Origin: Hymenobacter mucosus
GTDB taxonomy: Bacteria > Bacteroidota > Bacteroidia > Cytophagales > Hymenobacteraceae
Reading direction: 5' to 3'
DNA length: 64,000 nt
Assembly (NCBI RefSeq): GCF_900188255.1
Contig: NZ_FZNS01000003.1
Location: forward strand, 62,001 to 126,000
Under the pieces are notes generated by a model. That model was not told the DNA's origin. It searched no databases and saw only the letters and a list, made by a program, of their open reading frames with translations. Positions 59,863 through 64,000 of this stretch are shown here, one piece after another; the stretch's first letter is position 1, and each line of letters begins with the position of its first letter. Made by a program: the position numbers and the translations under genes.

Positions 59863-60132
59863 TAGTAAAGTATGACCTCGAAAGTAGCGAAGGCCGTGTA
59901 GTTGCAAAGATGCGTAGTTGAATGAAAGCAGCAACCTCAAACGGCAACTACTAGCCAGCAACCAGCCTCTTGAAGGGACCTAACTGCGGTGCACCTTCAC
60001 AACGGCCTTTTACGCGAACCGGCGCATTCCAGTCGTGTTGGCATTCTAATAAAAGCTTGGGAACTGGCTGCCAGTCTGCTGGCGCCACGCCGTACTGCTG
60101 AGCCACTGCCTCTTTCGCCCTGGTGAGGGGAG

Positions 60133-61818
60133 CTAAGCGGCCAAGGTGTGGCGGTTGAGCAGGGCCCGTACTACCGTCAGCACCAGGAGTAGCACGGCTA
60201 ATACCTGGCAGGCAGGCCCAATGAGCTCCCCGTAGCGGACGTAGAAGGTTTGCTCGGTATTGAGGTGTACGGTAGCTCGGCTGGTAGCAGGTACCCACCA
60301 AGCCGTTTGCTGAGTAATCTCGCCTTTCTGGTTGATGAAGGCGGAGATACCCGTATTGGCGGAGCGGGCAATGTCGCGGCGGGTTTCAATGGCGCGCAGG
60401 GTAGCGTACTGCAAGTGCTGGTTGTGGCCCGGCGAGTCAGACCACCACCCGTCGTTGGTGATGATGCCGATGAGTGAAGCGCCGTTCTTCACGTATTCGC
60501 CCACAAAGTCGCCGTACACCGATTCGTAACAGATAACCGGAGCCACCTGCAAGCCGGGCGTGGCAGTTTGGTACACGGTACGCTCGGCCTGAGAGCCGAG
60601 GCCCCCGGCGGCGCCGCCCAGGTCAATCACGAAGGCCGACAGCCACGGGGGCACGCCCTCTACGCCCGGTACGAGCCGGCTCTTGTGGTAGAACTCGGCG
60701 GGGCCGCTGGCCGTGCGGAAGTGCACCGACGCGTTGAAGATGTCGTAGTAGCCCACGTCTTCGCGGAAGCGGGCAGTGGGGCTGGCAGCCTCCTTGCTAG
60801 GGTAGCGCACGGCCGTAGTAAGGCCCGTCATCAGCTCTACACCTGGGTGCTGGGCCAGCCACTGCCGAATGCGGTACACATTGGGGTGCGACTCAAAGGT
60901 TTCCTCGGGGTAGGTTTCATCCAGGGAGGTTTCAGGCCAGAGGACGAGCTTGGTTTGCGGGGTAAGGTTTTGCTCCGTGAGGGTGAGCATGCGGGCTAGC
61001 TGCTCGGCGTGCGGAATAAAGCGAGAGCCTCCCTCAAACTTCTCCTCAAACGGGTCCACGTTGGGCTGAATTACCAGCACTTCGGCTGCGGGGCCTTTCT
61101 CCTGATAGGTGCGGCCAATGACCAAGGAAATAGTTATTGGTACTGCCGTAGCAAGTACCGGCGCTACCCACCGGAAACGGCCCTGCCCAAACGACCAGGG
61201 CGCTACTCCCTGGCGACCAAACCACGCCCTAAAAACCAACAGATTGACCATCCACATCCAGAGTGAGCCACCCAGAAAGCCGGTATACTCGTACCACTGC
61301 ACCAAGTAGTTAGCCTGCGCAAAGCCGTTGCCTAGCGTTAGCCAGGGCCAGGTGAGAAACCAGTGCAAGTGCAGCTGCTCAAAGGCAAGCCAGTAGATAG
61401 GTAGGGAAAGGTAGCCGAGCTTCGGTCCGAAACGCTTTTTTGTGTGGTAGAAGGCCGTAAGCGGCAAGCTCATCAGCAGGGCATTGCAAACCACTGCCGT
61501 GATGCCCCCGCCTAGCGTGCTGTAGCTTACCCAATAGGTAGTAAAGGCGTTCCAGAGCACTAGTAGCAGGTATCCATAGCGCCATACTTTCCAGCCGCTG
61601 GCCCCGCGCTCCGTGAGTACCTGCTCCATGCGCAGGTAGGGCACCCAGGCTACCAATAACACCACAGCCAGGGCGGCGGGGTGTACGGGCCAGCCAAGCC
61701 ACAGCAAGAAGGCTCCCAGCAGCGCCAGCAAAGTAGGGAGCCAGGAAGCCAAGCGGGTAGGCGTGTATTCGGCCCCGCCGGCTACAAAGGGGGCAGGAGC
61801 AGCAGATTTAGTCAGCAC
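60133..61818 (-). CDS. lnt: Apolipoprotein N-acyltransferase
   Basis: Inner-membrane enzyme that adds the third acyl chain to lipoproteins. The 561-residue protein has several N-terminal membrane helices (~25-235), then a nitrilase-like domain (~265-510). The triad elements are visible: 'LVLWPETSLDE' (Glu), 'FYHKSRLVPGVE' (Lys) and 'VICYESVYGDFV' (Cys), followed by 'ITNDGWWSDSPGHNQHLQ'. The GTG at 61818 (VLTKSAAPAP) is taken as the start. It overlaps the rsmI stop by 11 bases, consistent with translational coupling. Longer in-frame starts run into the rsmI coding region. Confidence 0.93.
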   Translation of the reverse strand: MLTKSAAPAPFVAGGAEYTPTRLASWLPTLLALLGAFLLWLGWPVHPAALAVVLLVAWVPYLRMEQVLTERGASGWKVWRYGYLLLVLWNAFTTYWVSYSTLGGGITAVVCNALLMSLPLTAFYHTKKRFGPKLGYLSLPIYWLAFEQLHLHWFLTWPWLTLGNGFAQANYLVQWYEYTGFLGGSLWMWMVNLLVFRAWFGRQGVAPWSFGQGRFRWVAPVLATAVPITISLVIGRTYQEKGPAAEVLVIQPNVDPFEEKFEGGSRFIPHAEQLARMLTLTEQNLTPQTKLVLWPETSLDETYPEETFESHPNVYRIRQWLAQHPGVELMTGLTTAVRYPSKEAASPTARFREDVGYYDIFNASVHFRTASGPAEFYHKSRLVPGVEGVPPWLSAFVIDLGGAAGGLGSQAERTVYQTATPGLQVAPVICYESVYGDFVGEYVKNGASLIGIITNDGWWSDSPGHNQHLQYATLRAIETRRDIARSANTGISAFINQKGEITQQTAWWVPATSRATVHLNTEQTFYVRYGELIGPACQVLAVLLLVLTVVRALLNRHTLAA

Positions 61819-62545
61819 GATGTTCGTCGGTATAGCGGTCTTCTTTGGTGCGCTCCTCCTTCTGGCCTTGCACCACCAATACAATCTCTCCTTTAATGGC
61901 TTGACGCCCCGCAAAGTTCGCGGCCAACTCGGCAAGCGGTGCCGTCACGGTTTCCTCAAACAGCTTGGTCAGCTCCCGGCTCACGGAAGCGGGCCGCTCG
62001 GGTCCCAGCACCTCGGCCAGTTGCTCCAGGGTTTTTACAATGCGGTGGGGCGACTCGTAGAAAATCATGGTGCGGGTTTCCGCCGCCAGTTCTTTCAGGC
62101 GCGTTTGGCGGCCCTTCTTCACCGGCAGAAACCCCTCAAACGTAAACCGCTCGGCCCCGAAGCCCGACTTCAGCAAGGCCGGAACCAGGGCCGTGGCCCC
62201 CGGTAGGCATTCTACCTTTAGGCCCCGGGCCAGGCATTCGCGCACCAGTAGAAAGCCTGGGTCCGAAATGCCTGGCGTACCAGCATCCGATACCAAGGCC
62301 ATGGTTTCACCTTTCTCCAAGCGCTCCAAGAGGCGCTGCACTTGCTGGTGCTCGTTGTGGAGGTGGTAGCTGAGCATGGGCTTCTTGATATTCAGATGCT
62401 GCAAAAGGCGCCCACTGGTGCGGGTGTCTTCGGCTAGCACCGTGTCTACCTCGCCCAGCACCCGAATGGCGCGCAGGGTAATATCCTCCAGGTTGCCGAT
62501 GGGCGTGGGCACGAGGTATAGCAGCGTAGGAGCAACAGTTGTCAT
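61808..62545 (-). CDS. rsmI: 16S rRNA 2'-O-methyltransferase RsmI
   Basis: Methylates the 2'-O of C1402 in 16S rRNA. The 245-residue protein is of the TP_methylase (tetrapyrrole methylase) fold: 'LYLVPTPIGNLEDITLRAI' (N-terminal signature), 'VLAEDTRTSGRLLQHL', 'SDAGTPGISDPGF' and 'GFLPVKKGRQTRL'. Start ATG 62545 (MTTVAPTLL) lies just 7 bases from a TAnnTTTG element, so the mRNA may be leaderless. lnt overlaps its 3' end. Confidence 0.95.
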   Translation of the reverse strand: MTTVAPTLLYLVPTPIGNLEDITLRAIRVLGEVDTVLAEDTRTSGRLLQHLNIKKPMLSYHLHNEHQQVQRLLERLEKGETMALVSDAGTPGISDPGFLLVRECLARGLKVECLPGATALVPALLKSGFGAERFTFEGFLPVKKGRQTRLKELAAETRTMIFYESPHRIVKTLEQLAEVLGPERPASVSRELTKLFEETVTAPLAELAANFAGRQAIKGEIVLVVQGQKEERTKEDRYTDEHRAD

Positions 62546-62551
62546 AGGCAA

Positions 62552-62559
62552 CAAAGGTA
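62552..62559 (-). promoter_or_regulatory. -7 element TACCTTTG of rsmI, leaderless
   Basis: Minus-strand TACCTTTG, a full match to TAnnTTTG, is 6 bases upstream of the rsmI start. No TTG at normal spacing was found. Confidence 0.5.
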
Positions 62560-62590
62560 ACGCGCTTTGGCCCTCCTGGTTTGGCTGAGT

Positions 62591-62851
62591 CTACGCCTCC
62601 ACTACTGCCCCGTCGTACTCAGCGGCGAGTTGGTCGATGGCGGCGGCCAGCTGCCGGTCTTTGTCCGTCACTACGTAGCCAGCAGAGTGGGTGCGCAGGC
62701 GGAAGCTCACCACGTTGTACTCATTGCTCCACCACGGATGATGGTCTTGGTACTCCGCTTCCTCCGCTACATCAGACATAAAGCTGAAGGCCACTCTAAA
62801 ATCCTTGAAGCGGAAGCTGCGAGTCAGCGCGTTGTCGTGTTCGGGCCACAT
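62591..62851 (-). CDS. 4a-hydroxytetrahydrobiopterin dehydratase (pterin carbinolamine dehydratase)
   Basis: An 86-residue enzyme that regenerates tetrahydropterin cofactor after aromatic-amino-acid hydroxylation. The family signature is 'AEYQDHHPWWSNEYN' (His37, His38) with 'LRTHSAGYVVTDKD' later (His55). The start ATG 62851 (MWPEHDNALTRSF) gives a short form of the family. No phenylalanine hydroxylase gene is visible here. Confidence 0.9.
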   Translation of the reverse strand: MWPEHDNALTRSFRFKDFRVAFSFMSDVAEEAEYQDHHPWWSNEYNVVSFRLRTHSAGYVVTDKDRQLAAAIDQLAAEYDGAVVEA

Positions 62852-63023
62852 AAGCAAGTAGGTAAAAGGGCGAAAAGCAAATAGACTATTTTGGGTGAGC
62901 TACTACTGGCCGTAAAATAGCCGATGCTCATAGTAGGCCAATTACGTTGTCGGCTCTGTGTGCTGCTTACCTTAACCGCTCGCGCACCTCCATCAGTGCG
63001 AAGCCTAGTAAGTTAAGCCCAGG

Positions 63024-63533
63024 CTACTTGGCCGGAGTGCTGGCGTTGGGGTGGTCTGGTGCCAAGCCGCTGCCCCAGATAACATCAACTGGGCTAGCTT
63101 CTACCAATACCCGTGTGCCGCTGGCCCGCAAGTATTCTTGGAGAAGATGCTGCTGACTAAATTTAGCCTCATTGCCTCTGACCACAGTAGCAAAACGCAC
63201 TGTTTCCCAGCGTGCTTCATCGAAGTTCCGCACTAGGCGACCCAACTTTTTCGCCTGATTTGGGTGAGTGGAGGCCAAAATAGCAGCGCGAGTAGCTTCG
63301 TCACCAAAAAACCGAGCTTTCTCGGCCATCATGTACTGCTCGGTAGTTGCGTACGAGATTCCGTCGAGGGCAAAGGGCGCAGGGTACCATTGGCTGAAAA
63401 CTTCCCTACCTACCGGCCGGCCTGGCTGAGCAGTATGGCCCCAGAAAAATAAGTATTTGGGTGCTGCGCCGGTGTCAAGATACTGGCGAAGCGCTTCCAC
63501 TGAGCGGATTGGAGGTAGTGGGATGCTAGACAT
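63024..63533 (-). CDS. NADAR-family (YbiA-like) protein
   Basis: A 169-residue protein. 'FFWGHTAQPGRPVGREVFSQWYPAPF' (in part), 'ISYATTEQYMMAEKARFFGD' and 'EARWETVRFATVVRGNEAKFSQ' match the NADAR family. Its characterised members remove ADP-ribose from substrates or act on damaged riboflavin intermediates. The exact activity here is unknown. The C-terminus 'VIWGSGLAPDHPNA' also fits the family ending. It is divergent from the acidic protein gene at 63650. Confidence 0.88.
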   Translation of the reverse strand: MSSIPLPPIRSVEALRQYLDTGAAPKYLFFWGHTAQPGRPVGREVFSQWYPAPFALDGISYATTEQYMMAEKARFFGDEATRAAILASTHPNQAKKLGRLVRNFDEARWETVRFATVVRGNEAKFSQQHLLQEYLRASGTRVLVEASPVDVIWGSGLAPDHPNASTPAK

Positions 63534-63649
63534 GGCCGAGGCAGGGCGGCAATTTTACACGTGCGCTTGCCTACCCCAAACCTAAACCCAAATCCGTAAA
63601 CCGGAGTACAACCCTTACACTCTCTTCCAACCAGAAACCGACAATTCCC

Positions 63650-64000
63650 ATGGCAACTGACCCTCATAACCGCCCCGTGCGCGTCATCAATGATGACACG
63701 ACGGACGAAGAACTGGCCGCTGGACATATCATTCCGGGTGCTGATCCACCCAAGAACGAAGCTGCCCGTGGTGGCTTTGGCAACCGCGAAGGAAAAGAAG
63801 GCTACGGTACTGACAGTGGCGTTGGAATGACGGCCACCTCGATGAACCGCGACGCCGACCGTATTGAGCCGCCTCAAGATAACATGCGCAATAGCGCCGA
63901 GGGACGCCCGGACCGCGAAAACCAAGACCTGCCCGACGACCAGGACCCCGAACTGGAAACGCGCCGCCCCGTGGATGAGCTGGATGCTGATGATGCCCGC
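63650..64000 (+). CDS. Acidic low-complexity protein, truncated by the window end
   Basis: ATG 63650 opens a frame of at least 117 codons that continues past the right edge. It is very rich in Asp, Glu, Pro, Asn and Arg, for example 'PVRVINDDTTDEELAAGH', 'GGFGNREGKEGYGTDSGVG' and 'RRPVDELDADDAR'. It has no signal peptide or membrane helix in the visible part. It looks intrinsically disordered. I do not recognise the family. Confidence 0.7.
   Translation, partial: MATDPHNRPVRVINDDTTDEELAAGHIIPGADPPKNEAARGGFGNREGKEGYGTDSGVGMTATSMNRDADRIEPPQDNMRNSAEGRPDRENQDLPDDQDPELETRRPVDELDADDAR

Noticed and set aside
59951..60301. A 116-codon open frame downstream of and overlapping lnt
   Set aside because: Its first half runs antisense-like through a different frame of lnt. 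The part outside (59951-60132) has a somewhat protein-like stretch, but no start or family match was found, so a gene is not supported.
63410..63925. A 171-codon open frame antisense to the NADAR and acidic-protein genes
   Set aside because: It overlaps two better-supported genes, and no family motif is visible.
1..64000. tRNA, rRNA, CRISPR arrays, insertion sequences
   Set aside because: No cloverleaf-like intergenic segments, direct-repeat arrays, transposase motifs or terminal inverted repeats were noticed by reading; a tool search was not possible.

Overview
The window is about 57% GC (estimated by eye) and reads as a chromosomal segment from a Bacteroidetes bacterium of the Cytophagales, most likely close to Hymenobacter. 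The reasons are the type IX secretion sorting domain, TAnnTTTG promoter elements, DUF4175 and other Bacteroidetes-restricted families, eukaryote-like single-chain IleS and GlyRS, lipoproteins, and small STAS-like proteins. I found no tRNA, rRNA, CRISPR array, transposase or prophage core. Most of the window is ordinary, well-packed chromosome.

Layout. 0-4.4 kb: the end of an ABC-transporter ATPase, an aldo/keto reductase, lspA, and a lipoprotein with an erythromycin-esterase/ChaN-like domain. 4.5-15 kb: ileS, an RND/MMPL-type exporter, a small STAS-like protein, glyS and a PiT-type phosphate transporter. 14.6-16.5 kb: three groups of DnaA-box-like 9-mers flank or follow two small genes, with an AT-rich block in the densest group. 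This is the best candidate for the chromosomal origin (oriC). 16.7-30.4 kb: a minus-strand run of an Ig-like lipoprotein, a methyltransferase, mnmG (a classic origin neighbour), an arginyltransferase-like protein, ybeY, an RsbW-type ATPase, a huge DUF4175 coiled-coil protein and a double-domain M16 peptidase.

30.7-42.4 kb: a second STAS-like protein, a GT2 glycosyltransferase, and then a starch/maltodextrin cluster. The cluster holds an SLC45-like MFS sugar transporter, two exported GH13 enzymes, an SDR, a lipoprotein with a glutamine-amidotransferase-like domain and a short GT35 glucan-phosphorylase-like protein. It has no SusC/SusD pair. The GT35-like protein has Thr where the PLP lysine is expected. 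42.5-45.8 kb: a histidine kinase with an N-terminal cyclic-nucleotide-binding-like domain, upstream of a response regulator fused to a thioredoxin-reductase-like flavoprotein that has no CxxC.

45.9-49.5 kb: a three-gene operon coding for a tail-fibre-like exported protein, a tail-collar protein with a twin-arginine leader, and a type IX-secreted repeat protein. 49.9-64 kb: radA, a thioredoxin-fold lipid/periplasmic protein without CxxC, a small DUF669-like protein behind two identical palindromes, a radical SAM/SPASM enzyme, an XRE-type membrane regulator, an aspartyl protease-like protein, an erythromycin-esterase-family protein, small proteins, an inositol-monophosphatase family enzyme, an rsmI-lnt overlap, a pterin dehydratase, a NADAR protein and the start of a small acidic protein.

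The strongest candidates for something new are the origin architecture, the kinase/flavoprotein-regulator pair, the phosphorylase lacking its PLP lysine, the tail-like export operon, and the paired CTAATAnTATTAG operators. None of these amounts to proof of an undescribed system.
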